A DNA stretch of 64,000 bases from Chryseobacterium taeanense (GCF_900099685.1 NZ_FNDW01000013.1:58257-122256), one strand, 5' to 3'. Shown: positions 16,110 through 26,803, numbered from the stretch's first letter. Numbers and translations: made by a program. The notes: generated from the sequence alone by a model not told the origin.

Positions 16110-19100
16110 TTATTTGAAGTATTCCACTCCATTTTTAAATATATTGTGATAATTGGCAGTTGGAATATTTTTCATCAATCCTTCTGCAAAACGTTCCGGG
16201 TGTCCCATTCTACCAAAGATTTTTCCACAAGGAGAAGTAATTCCTTCAATCCCGAACAATGAATTATTTGGATTAAACGGCATTCCGTGGGCAATGTTTC
16301 CATCTAAATCTAAATATTGTGTAGCAATCTGTCCGTTTTCATACAGCTTTTGAATTTCTGCTTCTGAAGCTATAAAACGACCTTCCCCGTGAGAAATTGG
16401 AATCGTGAACACCTGATCTTTCATTCCTTTTAACCAAGGAGATTCGTCATTGACAACTTTTACATTGACCATTTGTGAAATGTGTCTTCTGATCGCATTA
16501 TGAGCTAAGGTTGGAGAATTTTCATCCAGATCTTTAATTCTTCCGTAAGGTAATAGTCCAGATTTAACTAACGCCTGGAATCCGTTACAGATTCCAATAA
16601 TCATTCCGTCTCTGTCTAATAATTCATGAACTGCATTTCTCATTTTTTCGTTTTTCAAAACGTTCACGATGAATTTTGCAGAACCATCCGGCTCATCACC
16701 TGCAGAGAAACCTCCAGAGAAAGCCAAAATCTGAGAGGTTTTAATTTCCTCAACCCAGACATCAATACTTTCATCCAACAATTGGTGATTGATGTTGATT
16801 AAAGGCAAGCTACTGATAACCGCACCTTCTTTTGCGAAAGCGTTCAGCGTATCGTACTCACAGTTTGTTCCCGGGAAAACCGGTGCGAATACTTTTGGCT
16901 GAGCGATTCCGTATTTTTTAATAATGATATTTCTTGGATTGATTGAGTTTAATTTTACATCGATCTCAACCGTAATTTTTTCTTTTTCAACTGTTGGGAA
17001 AAGATTTTCGAATGTGTTTGTGTTGGCAGCTAGAAGCTTATTGATTGCTATTGGTTGATTGTTGATCGTTAGAACCTCATCTGTAACAACTTCTCCTATT
17101 AATTGAAGATTTACAGAACTTAACTCTTCTTTAGATTCAATAATTAAGCTACCGATATTTTTAGCCAGTAAAACAGTTTCGTCAATCGTAATTTCAGCAC
17201 CTAATCTGTTTCCAAAACTCATTTTTGCCAAAGCAACCGCAATTCCACCTTCTTTAACTGTTTTTACTGAAACGATTTTTCCTGCTTTGATGTTTTCGAA
17301 AATAAATTCGTAAATATTTTTTAAATCATCATAATTCGGAAGTCCGTTTTCCTGAGCGATATGATTGAAGAAATAAATCTTGTTTCCTGCTTTTTTAAAT
17401 TCAGGAGAGATAATATTTGATTTTTCACCATTTGCACAAGCGAAAGAAATCAACGTTGGCGGAACATTCAGATCCTGATATGTTCCACTCATTGAGTCTT
17501 TACCTCCAATAGCTGCCAAACCGAAATTAATCTGAGCATCATAAGCTCCCAACAAAGAAGCCAAAGGCTTACCCCATTTTTCAGGATTCTGACCTAATTT
17601 CTCAAAATATTCCTGGAAACTGAATCGAATATTTTTGTAATCGCCGCCCATTGCAACGATTTTTGCAACACTTTCCACAACTGCATAAGAAGCTCCCAGC
17701 AAAGAATTCTGCTTAGAAATCTCTGCATCGAATCCCCAACTCGCCAAAGAAACGGTTTCAATATTTTTTGCTCCGATAATTGGCAATGTCTGAACACTTC
17801 CTTCCATCAACGTCTGCTGATATTTTCCACCCAAAGGCATCGCAACCGTAGTCGCACCAATCGATGAATCAAACATTTCCAGCAAACCTTTTTGAGAAGC
17901 AACATTTTTATCGCTTAATATTTTTAAGAAATTCTCTTCATTAAATGAAAGAGTTTCTTCTTTTACTTCATTAAGGTGAGTAATTTTAACTTCCTGGCTT
18001 TTTGAACAACCGTTTGTATCTAAAAATTCTCTCGAAAGATCAACAATTTTATCGCCTTTCCAGAACATCTGCATTCTTCCCGAATCCGTAACTTTTGCAA
18101 CCTCAACAGCTACAATATTTTCAGCTTCACAGAACTTGATGAACTGTTCTTTATCTTTTGGTTCAACCACAACCGCCATTCTTTCCTGAGATTCAGAAAT
18201 TGCAAGCTCGGTTCCGTTCAGACCTTCATATTTTAAAGGTAAAACATCCAGATTAACTTCCAAAGAATCTGCTATTTCACCGATTGCTACGGAAACACCA
18301 CCCGCTCCGAAGTCATTCGATTTTTTAATTAATCTCGTTACTTCAGAGTTTCTGAATAATCTCTGAATTTTACGTTCTTCAACCGCATTTCCTTTCTGAA
18401 CTTCAGAACTCATCGTGTGGATTGAAGTTTCGTCCTGTTCCTTAGAACTTCCGCTTGCTCCGCCTACACCGTCACGACCCGTTGCACCACCCAAAATAAT
18501 TATCGAATCACCAGCTTCAGGTTTTTCACGTCTTACCCAATCCACAGGAACGGCTCCAGCAACGAAACCAACTTCCATTCTTTTTGCTTTGTAGCCTTCG
18601 TCGTAGATTTCAGAAACCATTGTAGTTGCCAAACCGATTTGGTTACCGTAAGAAGAATATCCGTTTGCAGCCTGTTTTGTGATGGTCTTTTGAGGTAATT
18701 TACCCGGTAAAGTTTTGTCAACAGATTCTAAAACATCTGCTGCACCCGTTAATCTCATTGCCTGGAAAACAAAAGAACGTCCGGACAAAGGATCTCTGAT
18801 AGCTCCACCTAAACACGTTGAAGCCCCACCGAAAGGTTCAATTTCAGTCGGATGATTGTGTGTTTCGTTTTTAAATAATAAATACCAAGGTTCTTTTTTA
18901 CCGTCGTATTCAGCTTCAATCTGGATCGTACAAGCATTGATTTCATCTGATACAACAAGATTCTCCAAATTGCCTGTTTTATGGAAATATCTTCCACAAA
19001 CGGTCGCCAGATCCATTAGAGATATAGGCTTCAGTTCGCGTCCTAAGAATTTTCTTTTTTCGATATAATCATTGAAAATAGTTTCCAATGTATGTTTAAA

Positions 19101-19805
19101 ATCTCCTTCAAATTCAATATTTGACAACTCTGTTTCAAACGTTGTGTGACGACAGTGGTCGCTCCAATACGTGTCTAAAACTTTAAGTTCAGTTTCCGTA
19201 GGATTTCTTTGTTCAGATTTAAAATATTCCTGAATGAATTTCAAATCATCTAAACCTAAAGCAAAACCATGAGAATTATAAAATTGCTCTAATTCATCCG
19301 AATTAAACGAATTAAAACCTTCGTGAACAATAACTTTTGACGGCGTTTCTTCCGCAGGAATATCTAAAATTGATAAATCTTTTTCCTGAGATTCAACTTT
19401 ATTGATTAAAAGGTCTTTGATTTTTACTAAATCAGATTCAGAAACTCCTTCAAACTCGATTAATTTACCGCTTCTTACTTTAGATTTTTCATTTCCAGTT
19501 AATAAAGCAATACATTGTTGAGCAGAATCTGCACGCTGATCGTATTGTCCCGGTAAAAATTCTAATGCGAAATGAGTTCCTTTTGCAGGATTCTCTTCGA
19601 TTAAAATATCAGTAACCGGATCTACAAAAGTGCTATTGACCACCTTTTCGAATTCACCATCATTTAAACCAAAAATATCGTAAATATTATATACTTTTAC
19701 GACTTGGACAGATGGAGCAACCGCTTTTACTTCATCAAATAGTTGCGGACTTTCAACATCGAAAATTCCTCTTTTTTCTACGAAAATTCTTTTGTTTTGA
19801 GACAT
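16110..19805 (-). CDS. purL: Phosphoribosylformylglycinamidine synthase (large single-chain form)
   Basis: 1231 residues, the long fused PurL that carries ammonia transfer and synthase activity in one chain. It converts FGAR, glutamine and ATP to FGAM in purine synthesis. The N-terminal PurS-like part (1-150) is followed by a linker with TYWSDHCRHTTF near 208-219, two AIRS-type ATP-binding repeats (FKNETHNHPTEIEPFGGAST near 312-331; ALAAIGGKDSMSG near 785), and a C-terminal class I glutamine amidotransferase (FPGTNCEYDT near 985; catalytic Cys in IGICNGFQAL; SHGEGR). Length is about 60 residues shorter than the E. coli enzyme. Confidence 0.97.
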   Translation of the reverse strand: MSQNKRIFVEKRGIFDVESPQLFDEVKAVAPSVQVVKVYNIYDIFGLNDGEFEKVVNSTFVDPVTDILIEENPAKGTHFALEFLPGQYDQRADSAQQCIALLTGNEKSKVRSGKLIEFEGVSESDLVKIKDLLINKVESQEKDLSILDIPAEETPSKVIVHEGFNSFNSDELEQFYNSHGFALGLDDLKFIQEYFKSEQRNPTETELKVLDTYWSDHCRHTTFETELSNIEFEGDFKHTLETIFNDYIEKRKFLGRELKPISLMDLATVCGRYFHKTGNLENLVVSDEINACTIQIEAEYDGKKEPWYLLFKNETHNHPTEIEPFGGASTCLGGAIRDPLSGRSFVFQAMRLTGAADVLESVDKTLPGKLPQKTITKQAANGYSSYGNQIGLATTMVSEIYDEGYKAKRMEVGFVAGAVPVDWVRREKPEAGDSIIILGGATGRDGVGGASGSSKEQDETSIHTMSSEVQKGNAVEERKIQRLFRNSEVTRLIKKSNDFGAGGVSVAIGEIADSLEVNLDVLPLKYEGLNGTELAISESQERMAVVVEPKDKEQFIKFCEAENIVAVEVAKVTDSGRMQMFWKGDKIVDLSREFLDTNGCSKSQEVKITHLNEVKEETLSFNEENFLKILSDKNVASQKGLLEMFDSSIGATTVAMPLGGKYQQTLMEGSVQTLPIIGAKNIETVSLASWGFDAEISKQNSLLGASYAVVESVAKIVAMGGDYKNIRFSFQEYFEKLGQNPEKWGKPLASLLGAYDAQINFGLAAIGGKDSMSGTYQDLNVPPTLISFACANGEKSNIISPEFKKAGNKIYFFNHIAQENGLPNYDDLKNIYEFIFENIKAGKIVSVKTVKEGGIAVALAKMSFGNRLGAEITIDETVLLAKNIGSLIIESKEELSSVNLQLIGEVVTDEVLTINNQPIAINKLLAANTNTFENLFPTVEKEKITVEIDVKLNSINPRNIIIKKYGIAQPKVFAPVFPGTNCEYDTLNAFAKEGAVISSLPLININHQLLDESIDVWVEEIKTSQILAFSGGFSAGDEPDGSAKFIVNVLKNEKMRNAVHELLDRDGMIIGICNGFQALVKSGLLPYGRIKDLDENSPTLAHNAIRRHISQMVNVKVVNDESPWLKGMKDQVFTIPISHGEGRFIASEAEIQKLYENGQIATQYLDLDGNIAHGMPFNPNNSLFGIEGITSPCGKIFGRMGHPERFAEGLMKNIPTANYHNIFKNGVEYFK

Positions 19806-19879
19806 TAGATGTCAGATTTTATTTAGATTTATTTTATTTAAAAACTTATTTGGCCAATGCCATATTCCATTCCTGATTG

Positions 19880-19887
19880 CAAAGATA
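19880..19887 (-). promoter_or_regulatory. -7 promoter element of purL
   Basis: On the minus strand this reads TATCTTTG, a TAnnTTTG match, about 75 bases before the purL start. purL therefore seems to have its own promoter separate from purB. Confidence 0.5.
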
Positions 19888-19919
19888 GCATTCTTAAGGA
19901 ATAAACATTTTCACTATTT

Positions 19920-20879
19920 TCATTTACTTAATTTATTCGGATTATCCGGATGTTCCTTCTGAAATTTTTCAGCTTGTTTTCTTTCGTTCTTCAGCCATTT
20001 TTCAAAAGGAATTCTTTCATCATCAAATTCCAATGTCATTATATTTTTGCCGTCTTCAGAAACAAGAAATTTGTAACCGGATATTCCGGCATCTGTTTTT
20101 TTGTAGTCATAGGCATTCACCTGATAGAATTGAAAATTTTCCTTTGGTTTTTCTACAATTTCAAAGAAAAGCTTCTTTTCTGCATCAGACAATTTATCGT
20201 AATGATTGACATAATATATTTCCGAAAGCATTTTATTTTTTTCCTCAAAAAATCTGAGAATACTTTTTTCCTTTTTATTATAAGAGAAAGGGTATGGATA
20301 ATATTTCCCATCAACTTTAACCGTATTTTCAGATTTTGAAACAGGCTTTATAATTTCTCCCTTAAAATTCATAACGCCCCAGGTTCCTCCGACTATTGCT
20401 TTATGCTCATCTTCAGTTTTTTCCCAGTCACAGCCGTCACAAAAAGCAGCATAACCATAATTAAACGGCGATACAAAATCATGTTCAGGCTTGATGACAA
20501 CTTTTCCATTTCGATCTACAAAACCAACTTTTCCGTCTTTAACAAACCTTCTTACACCTTCAGAAAAATAATCCGCTCCATTATCGTAAAAGAAAGGTCT
20601 GTAAAGGAAATTTCCTTCTCTGTCGTAGACATATCCCCATTCATTTTTTCCAGGTTTTTCATCTTTTTTAAAACCATCAAAATAAACGGTCTCACCTTTT
20701 ACCGGTTCGCCATCTTTGAGATATGAAAAAATTTTAAACTGTGCAGGAATGATTATTTTGCCGCTTTGAGTTTTTACACCAACCAAAGAATCTTTCGATT
20801 TGAAATACTTCAACAATTCTTTCTCCTGAGAAAAAGAAAGTATTGGCATTAGTAAAATGGCTGGAAGTATTTTTTTCAT
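19920..20879 (-). CDS. Secreted WG-repeat protein
   Basis: 319 residues with a signal peptide (about 1-17). At least three WG-type repeats are visible between residues 25 and 180: LVGVKTQSGKIIIPAQF, KVGFVDRNGKVVIKPEHDF and TWGVMNFKGEIIKPV. WG repeats form beta-hairpin arrays used for protein binding in Bacteroidetes envelope proteins. The C-terminal third is charged and Lys-rich. It is encoded 18 bases after the preceding gene on the same strand. Exact role unknown. Confidence 0.85.
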   Translation of the reverse strand: MKKILPAILLMPILSFSQEKELLKYFKSKDSLVGVKTQSGKIIIPAQFKIFSYLKDGEPVKGETVYFDGFKKDEKPGKNEWGYVYDREGNFLYRPFFYDNGADYFSEGVRRFVKDGKVGFVDRNGKVVIKPEHDFVSPFNYGYAAFCDGCDWEKTEDEHKAIVGGTWGVMNFKGEIIKPVSKSENTVKVDGKYYPYPFSYNKKEKSILRFFEEKNKMLSEIYYVNHYDKLSDAEKKLFFEIVEKPKENFQFYQVNAYDYKKTDAGISGYKFLVSEDGKNIMTLEFDDERIPFEKWLKNERKQAEKFQKEHPDNPNKLSK

Positions 20880-20897
20880 ATGATTTTTTACAAATAA

Positions 20898-21914
20898 TTA
20901 CTCATCTTTGTTAAGATCAGTTTTCTTGCGGGAATTTACAATAAGATAATACTTTTGAGAAGTATTATATTCGATTGAATTTTCCTGTTTCCACTTTTGG
21001 TAGCCTTTGTAATCAAATTGATGATTTTCAGGAGGAATTAATAAATAATAGTAACTCTCCATCAAAAATTCATCTATAAAGCCAGATTCTCTTAGTTTTA
21101 TAAAGAAGCCAATTAGATTATTTGTTTCGTAACCTCCTTTGCTTGGTTTCGGATTTTTTTCCGTTTTATAGTCAATAAAACCATTAATACCAGCAATCTG
21201 ATAGTTTAAAAGTATACCCGGAATTCCTGATGCTCTTTCATATTTATTGATATTTTCATAGATCCACCTCATCTTATTAGTTGCACTACTCATAGCACTT
21301 CTAAGCATTAGAGAATCACGAAAACAGGCTTTTGCGTAATAAATATTTGAATATCTCGTCAAAGGATTTTTTTCAACAATTTTTGATGGCATTATTTTTT
21401 TCAAAAACTCATCCTGTCTGTTATCCAGAGCCAAAGTATCATTCCCTTTCTGACTTGTTTCTGAAACAAAGATCCAAAATCCTGCATCATAAACTCTTAC
21501 ATTTATTAATCTGTCAAGATGCGAAAAATAAGTGCTAATTCCATTGAGTTTAAAATTGCCGTCTTTAAAACTTATTGTTTTATTGATAGCCTCTTTAGGA
21601 CTGTATCTTCTGCTTTTAAGATTTTCGAAATAATAATTAAAAAGCCTCTCTTCATCTAAACCTCCTAAAACTATTTTGAACTGAAAAAGAGCATCATTAT
21701 TTTCATTTTTATATTCTGCAGAAAAGACACTATCATTTTTAGAGTTTGCAAATAAAGCTATTCTTGAAAAATTACCCAAATTCATTGGCGCAGAAATTCC
21801 AGAAATAGGATGTTCAAAATCTGTATTTGATTTAATTTTTTTATTCAGTTTTAATTCCTGCGAAAATATCATCACAGGTAATAAGAGCAAAACAAAAAAG
21901 ATACTAATCTTCAT
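20898..21914 (-). CDS. Secreted protein of unknown function
   Basis: 338 residues from the start at 21914, where a good signal peptide begins (ISIFFVLLLLPVMIFSQ). The open frame extends to 21953, but the extra 13 residues lack signal features. The mature part is mixed alpha/beta. No family is recognised. It lies between purB and the WG-repeat gene, all on the minus strand with short gaps, so all three are probably co-transcribed. Confidence 0.78.
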   Translation of the reverse strand: MKISIFFVLLLLPVMIFSQELKLNKKIKSNTDFEHPISGISAPMNLGNFSRIALFANSKNDSVFSAEYKNENNDALFQFKIVLGGLDEERLFNYYFENLKSRRYSPKEAINKTISFKDGNFKLNGISTYFSHLDRLINVRVYDAGFWIFVSETSQKGNDTLALDNRQDEFLKKIMPSKIVEKNPLTRYSNIYYAKACFRDSLMLRSAMSSATNKMRWIYENINKYERASGIPGILLNYQIAGINGFIDYKTEKNPKPSKGGYETNNLIGFFIKLRESGFIDEFLMESYYYLLIPPENHQFDYKGYQKWKQENSIEYNTSQKYYLIVNSRKKTDLNKDE

Positions 21915-21959
21915 ACGATTATTAATAAAATATGCAGCCCAAAAAGACTGCATATTGAT

Positions 21960-23387
21960 TTATACTTTAAGATCAGCTTCTAATCCTATCAAATCTTTGT
22001 TGGCATCAATAATCGGCTGAACTTCATTTGCAATGAATTCTTCCGTCTGGATAGGGGCAAAACCAATAAAGTTTTTAGGATCAAGCACTTCTTTTAATTT
22101 TGACTTATCCAGCTTTAATGAGTGGTCGTTCAAAATTCTTTCGATAAGATCATTTTCTTTTCCTTCCACTTTTACCTGCTTGGAAGCTTCCATGGAATGA
22201 ACTCTTATCACTTCGTGAATTTCCTGACGGTCACCGCCGGCTTTCACTTCTTCCATGATGATATATTCTGTCGCCATGAAAGGAAGTTCTTCCATAATAT
22301 GTTTGTTGATTCTGTTCGGATACACCACGATTCCGTTCATGATATTATTCCAGATTAATAGAATTGCATCAACTGCTAAAAAAGCCTGAGGAATTGTTAA
22401 TCTCTTGTTGGCAGAATCGTCCAGTGTTCTTTCAAACCATTGCGTTGAAGCTACCATTGCAGAACTTGTCGTAAGAGACATCACATATTTTGCCAATGCT
22501 CCGATTCTTTCGCTTCTCATTGGATTACGTTTGTAAGCCATCGCCGATGAACCGATCTGATTTTTCTCGAATGGTTCTTCAATTTCTTTTAGATTTTGAA
22601 GTAAACGTAAATCGTTGGTGAATTTATGAGCAGATTGAGCGATATTTCCTAATAAAGCAACAACTTTAGCATCGATTTTTCTGTCATAAGTCTGCCCGGA
22701 CACGCCGAAAACTTTCTCAAAACCGAATCTTTTTGATAATTCTTTATCTAAATGTTTAACTTTAGAATAATCACCGTTGAAAAGCTCCAGGAAGCTCGCC
22801 GCTGTTCCAGTCGTTCCTTTTACTCCACGGAATCTCAATGTTTCAAGGAAGAAATCAAGCTCTTCGATGTCAAGAACCAAACTCTGTAACCAAAGTGTAG
22901 CTCTTTTTCCGACAGTTGTTAACTGAGCCGGCTGGAAATGAGTAAATCCTAAAGTTGGAAGATCTTTATATTGAATAGCAAAATCCGCTAAATTTTTGAT
23001 AACATTAACGAGCTTTTTCTTTAAAATTAAAAGCCCGTCACGGATTTGAATTAAGTCTGTATTATCTCCTACAAATGCGGAAGTTGCTCCGAGGTGAATA
23101 ATTCCTTTGGCTGAAGGAGCAACATCTCCATAGGTGTGAACGTGTGCCATCACATCATGACGGAATTTTTTCTCGTACTCCGCTGCTTTATCATAATCGA
23201 TGTTTTCAGCATTGGCTTTTAGCTCAGCGATTTGCTCGTCTGTAATTTCAAGGCCAAGGTCTTTTTCGATTTCAGCAAGGGCGATCCAAAGCTTTCTCCA
23301 GTTCTGGAATTTATTGTTATGAGAAAAGTTAAACAACATTTCTTCGCTTGAATAGCGTTCTTCCAATGGATTTTTGTAGGAATTCAT
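21960..23387 (-). CDS. purB: Adenylosuccinate lyase
   Basis: A 475-residue member of the fumarase/aspartase superfamily. It releases fumarate from SAICAR and from adenylosuccinate in purine synthesis. The family signature GSSAMAYKRNPMRSER, which contains the mobile catalytic Ser loop, is near 282-297. HVHTYGDVAPSAKGIIHLGATSAFVGDNTD spans about 82-111 and TLGFTHFQPAQ about 158-168; together these hold the catalytic His residues. Length and architecture are those of the Bacteroidetes PurB. It shares pathway with purL 2 kb downstream. Confidence 0.96.
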   Translation of the reverse strand: MNSYKNPLEERYSSEEMLFNFSHNNKFQNWRKLWIALAEIEKDLGLEITDEQIAELKANAENIDYDKAAEYEKKFRHDVMAHVHTYGDVAPSAKGIIHLGATSAFVGDNTDLIQIRDGLLILKKKLVNVIKNLADFAIQYKDLPTLGFTHFQPAQLTTVGKRATLWLQSLVLDIEELDFFLETLRFRGVKGTTGTAASFLELFNGDYSKVKHLDKELSKRFGFEKVFGVSGQTYDRKIDAKVVALLGNIAQSAHKFTNDLRLLQNLKEIEEPFEKNQIGSSAMAYKRNPMRSERIGALAKYVMSLTTSSAMVASTQWFERTLDDSANKRLTIPQAFLAVDAILLIWNNIMNGIVVYPNRINKHIMEELPFMATEYIIMEEVKAGGDRQEIHEVIRVHSMEASKQVKVEGKENDLIERILNDHSLKLDKSKLKEVLDPKNFIGFAPIQTEEFIANEVQPIIDANKDLIGLEADLKV

Positions 23388-23411
23388 TCTTTCTTTTACT
23401 TTTTAGCTATG

Positions 23412-23419
23412 CAAAAATA
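23412..23419 (-). promoter_or_regulatory. -7 promoter element of purB
   Basis: On the minus strand this reads TATTTTTG, a TAnnTTTG match, 24 bases before the purB start. Confidence 0.5.
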
Positions 23420-23583
23420 GGGTTTTTCTGTGAGAGTTAAAAATGGTTTTCTTATTGAGCATTCTTACAAAATAAGTTAAAAATAATCATCATTCCATTT
23501 TAATTTAAAATAGTAATCTTTTTTGATTATAGATAAATTAAAGCTGTATTAAAAACAAACAAATTCATTTTTCTAAAAAGATA

Positions 23584-23608
23584 AAGCCGCCTCACGAATG
23601 AGACGGCT
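23584..23608 (-). terminator. Terminator of the GH3 gene and end of the PUL
   Basis: An 11-bp stem with one mismatch and loop CGAA lies 10 bases past the stop of the GH3 gene. Confidence 0.75.
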
Positions 23609-23617
23609 TCTTAAATT

Positions 23618-25945
23618 TTATTTTGTCCAGTTGATTTTTGAATGTTTCACATCCGAAGAACTTGTTCCGATCATGATATCAAATTCTCCCGGTTCCCAGT
23701 CAAATTTCAGATCGCCATTATAGAACTTAAGATCTTCCGGAGTAATATTAAAGGTAACTTTTTTAGATTCTCCTTTTTTCAACATTACCTTTTGGAATCC
23801 TTTCAATTCTTTTACCGGTCTTGTAATAGTCCCTACCAAATCTCTGATGTAAAGCTGAACCACTTCTGCACCATCATAATTTCCGGAATTCGTAACCGTT
23901 ACTGAGGCCTGAATCGTTTGATTTCCTTTAGGATTTACATTTGAAACCGTAACATCGGAATAGTTGAATTTAGTATAACTTAAACCATATCCGAACGGAT
24001 AAAGCGGAGTGTTACATTCATCCATATAATTGGAACGGAATCTCTGGTATTCGCATTTATCCACAAGCTTCTGATCTAAAGGTCTACCGGTATTTTTTTC
24101 ATTATAATAAATAGGCACCTGTCCCAAGCTTCTCGGGAATGTCATCGGAAGTTTTCCGGAAGGATTTACTTTTCCAAAAAGAACATCTGCGATTGCATTT
24201 CCAGCTTCTGAACCCGGGAACCATGCATTCAAAATAGCATCAGGAGCATTTTTCACATTGGTAAGCGCCAATGGACGACCTGTAAAAAGCACCATCGCTA
24301 TTGGTTTTCCAGTCTTTTTCAATTCGTTTAATAAATCTACCTGAGACTGAGGAATGGTAATTTCTGTTCTGGAAGAAGATTCTCCACTCATTTCAGCAGA
24401 TTCTCCAATCGCAAGAACGATCACATCTGCTTTGTTAGCTACATCAACAGCTTCTTTCAATAAAGCTTCTTTGGAACGATTGTCTCTGTCGGTTTTTTTG
24501 CCGTGAGCTGCATAAATTTCTTCCAGTTTTGCATCATAATCGATATTAGCGCCTTTTGCAGAAATGAATTTTACATTTTTGCCGTAATTAGCTTCCAGTC
24601 CTTGCACCAGATTGATTGACTTATCGTGCTTAGCCGCCACACTCCACGTTCCGGTCATATTGATGGAATTATTCACCAACGGTCCGATAACCGCTACCGT
24701 TCCGGTTGCTTTTAAAGGAAGGGTCTGATTTTCATTTTTCAATAAAACCATCGACTGGGCTGCAACATTTCTTGCAATATTTCTGTTTTCCTGGCTGAAA
24801 ACTTCTTTTGCTGCCAGTTTTGCATCTCCGTGTTTATAAGGGTTATCAAATAATCCAAGGTCATATTTTGCTTCAAGGATTCTTCTTGCTGCCATATCAA
24901 TTTCAGCCTGAGTCACTTTTCCTTCTGACAATGATTTTTTAAGAGTGGTTAAAAAACCTTCGCCCACCATATCCATATCAATTCCAGCTTTTAAAGCCAA
25001 TGCAGAAACTTCCTGAAGATTACCCATTCCGTGATCTACCATTTCGTTGATTCCGGTATAGTCGGTTACTACAAATCCTTTGAAATTCCATTTATTTCTT
25101 AAAACTTCGGTTTGCAGCCATCTGTTTCCAGTAGCCGGTATGCCGTCCACTTCATTGAAAGAAGCCATTACAGAAGCTACTCCTGCATCAACCGCAGCTT
25201 TATAAGGAGGAAAATATTCGTTGAACATTCTGATGTGGCTCATATCAACGGTATTGTAATCTCTTCCCGCTTCACCGGCACCGTACAATGCGAAGTGCTT
25301 TACACATGCTAAAATGGTATTTCCAGCTGCAAGATCTTTACCCTGATATCCGTACACCATGTTTTTAGCAATTTCACTTCCCAGATACGGATCTTCTCCT
25401 GAACCTTCGGAAACTCTTCCCCATCTTGGTTCGCGGGAAATATCCACCATCGGAGAGAATGTCCAGTTTATTCCATCCGCTGAAGCTTCTTTAGCCGCTA
25501 CACGCGCCGATTGCTGAACAAGGTTCATATCCCATGAAGAAGCCAGTCCCAAAGGAATAGGAAAAGTCGTTTCATATCCGTGAATTACATCCATACCGAA
25601 AATCAACGGAATTTTCAAGCGGCTGTTTTCAACGGCTACTTTCTGAACGGCTTTAATTTTATCCGCGCCTTTTATATTGAATAGTCCACCCACTAAGCCT
25701 TGTTCAACTTTTTTTCCGATGTCTGAGCTTTTAGCCAAACCGGTCGTAAAATCTCCGGAACTCGGCAAATTCAGCTGTCCGATCTTCTCATCCAATGTCA
25801 TTTTAGACAAAAGATTGTCTACAAAAGTCTTCTTTTTAGTCTGATATTGAGCCGTCTGATATACCTGAACGGGCTTCGATACCATTTCCTGTGCCGAAAA
25901 CACAGGTGCCAGTGCTAAAGTGGCCATTACAATTAACTTTTTCAT
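23618..25945 (-). CDS. bglX: GH3 family beta-glucosidase
   Basis: A 775-residue secreted (probably periplasmic) GH3 enzyme of the BglX type with a signal peptide (about 1-18). The N-terminal barrel has FGMDVIHGYETTFPIPL near 112-128, EPRWGRVSEGSGEDPYL, KHFALYGAGEAGRDYN, and the nucleophile segment VVTDYTGINEM near 297-307. A middle alpha/beta sandwich (IGESAEMSGESSSR) and a C-terminal fibronectin-III-like domain complete the usual three-domain layout. It removes terminal glucose from beta-linked oligosaccharides. As the last gene of the PUL it would finish the oligomers made by the GH144-type enzymes. Confidence 0.93.
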   Translation of the reverse strand: MKKLIVMATLALAPVFSAQEMVSKPVQVYQTAQYQTKKKTFVDNLLSKMTLDEKIGQLNLPSSGDFTTGLAKSSDIGKKVEQGLVGGLFNIKGADKIKAVQKVAVENSRLKIPLIFGMDVIHGYETTFPIPLGLASSWDMNLVQQSARVAAKEASADGINWTFSPMVDISREPRWGRVSEGSGEDPYLGSEIAKNMVYGYQGKDLAAGNTILACVKHFALYGAGEAGRDYNTVDMSHIRMFNEYFPPYKAAVDAGVASVMASFNEVDGIPATGNRWLQTEVLRNKWNFKGFVVTDYTGINEMVDHGMGNLQEVSALALKAGIDMDMVGEGFLTTLKKSLSEGKVTQAEIDMAARRILEAKYDLGLFDNPYKHGDAKLAAKEVFSQENRNIARNVAAQSMVLLKNENQTLPLKATGTVAVIGPLVNNSINMTGTWSVAAKHDKSINLVQGLEANYGKNVKFISAKGANIDYDAKLEEIYAAHGKKTDRDNRSKEALLKEAVDVANKADVIVLAIGESAEMSGESSSRTEITIPQSQVDLLNELKKTGKPIAMVLFTGRPLALTNVKNAPDAILNAWFPGSEAGNAIADVLFGKVNPSGKLPMTFPRSLGQVPIYYNEKNTGRPLDQKLVDKCEYQRFRSNYMDECNTPLYPFGYGLSYTKFNYSDVTVSNVNPKGNQTIQASVTVTNSGNYDGAEVVQLYIRDLVGTITRPVKELKGFQKVMLKKGESKKVTFNITPEDLKFYNGDLKFDWEPGEFDIMIGTSSSDVKHSKINWTK

Positions 25946-26098
25946 AAAATCTATCTTCTTTAATTATATAGTTCTTTTTGTAATAATAATTATTTAAATG
26001 CAAACAACAAACTTTTTAAAAGTAATTGTCTCCTTTCCGATGTATGGATTTAACAAAGATCGTAAACATTTTAAATGACAGTTATTAATTTTACTTAA

Positions 26099-26803
26099 TT
26101 ATTTTCTTTTTGATAGCATCCATTCATACAGTGCGGGATCGGAGTATGTAGAATCCCAGGAATTGTGATTGTCATTCGGGAAAATTTTCAGTTCTGCTGA
26201 AGGATTTACAGGATGTAATTTTTGATAGAAATTAAATGCATTTTCCGGTAAAACCACATCATCCATTCCGCCATGGAAAATCTTCATATTCAGATTTTTG
26301 TATTGATTAATGTTTGCGTACATCACCCTGTCGGTAGGGGCGCACACAGAAACCACGGCTGCAAACATTTCGGGGTGTTCCATCGCCAGCTTCAGCGTTC
26401 CCCAACCTCCCATAGAAAGACCGGTAAGATAAATTCTGGAAGCATCAATCTTATATTTTGCCTGAATTTCTTTAATCAGATTATAGACTGTCTCCGTATC
26501 CCACCATATATTTTCAGGACATTGCGGCGCTAAAATTGCCACCGGTTCTTTTATTAAATTTTTATAGGTGAACGGACTGTGTGCTTTCACTATTTCCAGA
26601 TTATTACCTCTTTCCCCCGATCCGTGAAGAAAAACAATAAGCGGAACATTACCTTTCGTATTTTGAGGATAATCCAGTATGTAAGAAATTTTTTCCTGTC
26701 TTTTAACCTCCTTATTTAATTCTGCTTTTATTTCCTGTGCGTGTAATAAGCTTAACGAAAAAGGTAAAAATATAAGAGGTAAATGCTTTAATTTTAATTT
26801 CAT
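26099..26803 (-). CDS. Secreted alpha/beta-hydrolase (PHB-depolymerase/carboxylesterase-like)
   Basis: 234 residues with a signal peptide (about 1-22). The oxyanion loop FLHGSGERGNN is near 58-68, the nucleophile elbow LTGLSMGGWG near 146-155 (Ser in GLSMG), the acid near GGMDDVVLP and the catalytic His in NDNHNSW near 211-217, so the triad is complete. Such proteins in PULs are often annotated as phospholipase/carboxylesterase or prolyl oligopeptidase-like and may remove ester substituents from glycans. The substrate is not known. Confidence 0.83.
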   Translation of the reverse strand: MKLKLKHLPLIFLPFSLSLLHAQEIKAELNKEVKRQEKISYILDYPQNTKGNVPLIVFLHGSGERGNNLEIVKAHSPFTYKNLIKEPVAILAPQCPENIWWDTETVYNLIKEIQAKYKIDASRIYLTGLSMGGWGTLKLAMEHPEMFAAVVSVCAPTDRVMYANINQYKNLNMKIFHGGMDDVVLPENAFNFYQKLHPVNPSAELKIFPNDNHNSWDSTYSDPALYEWMLSKRK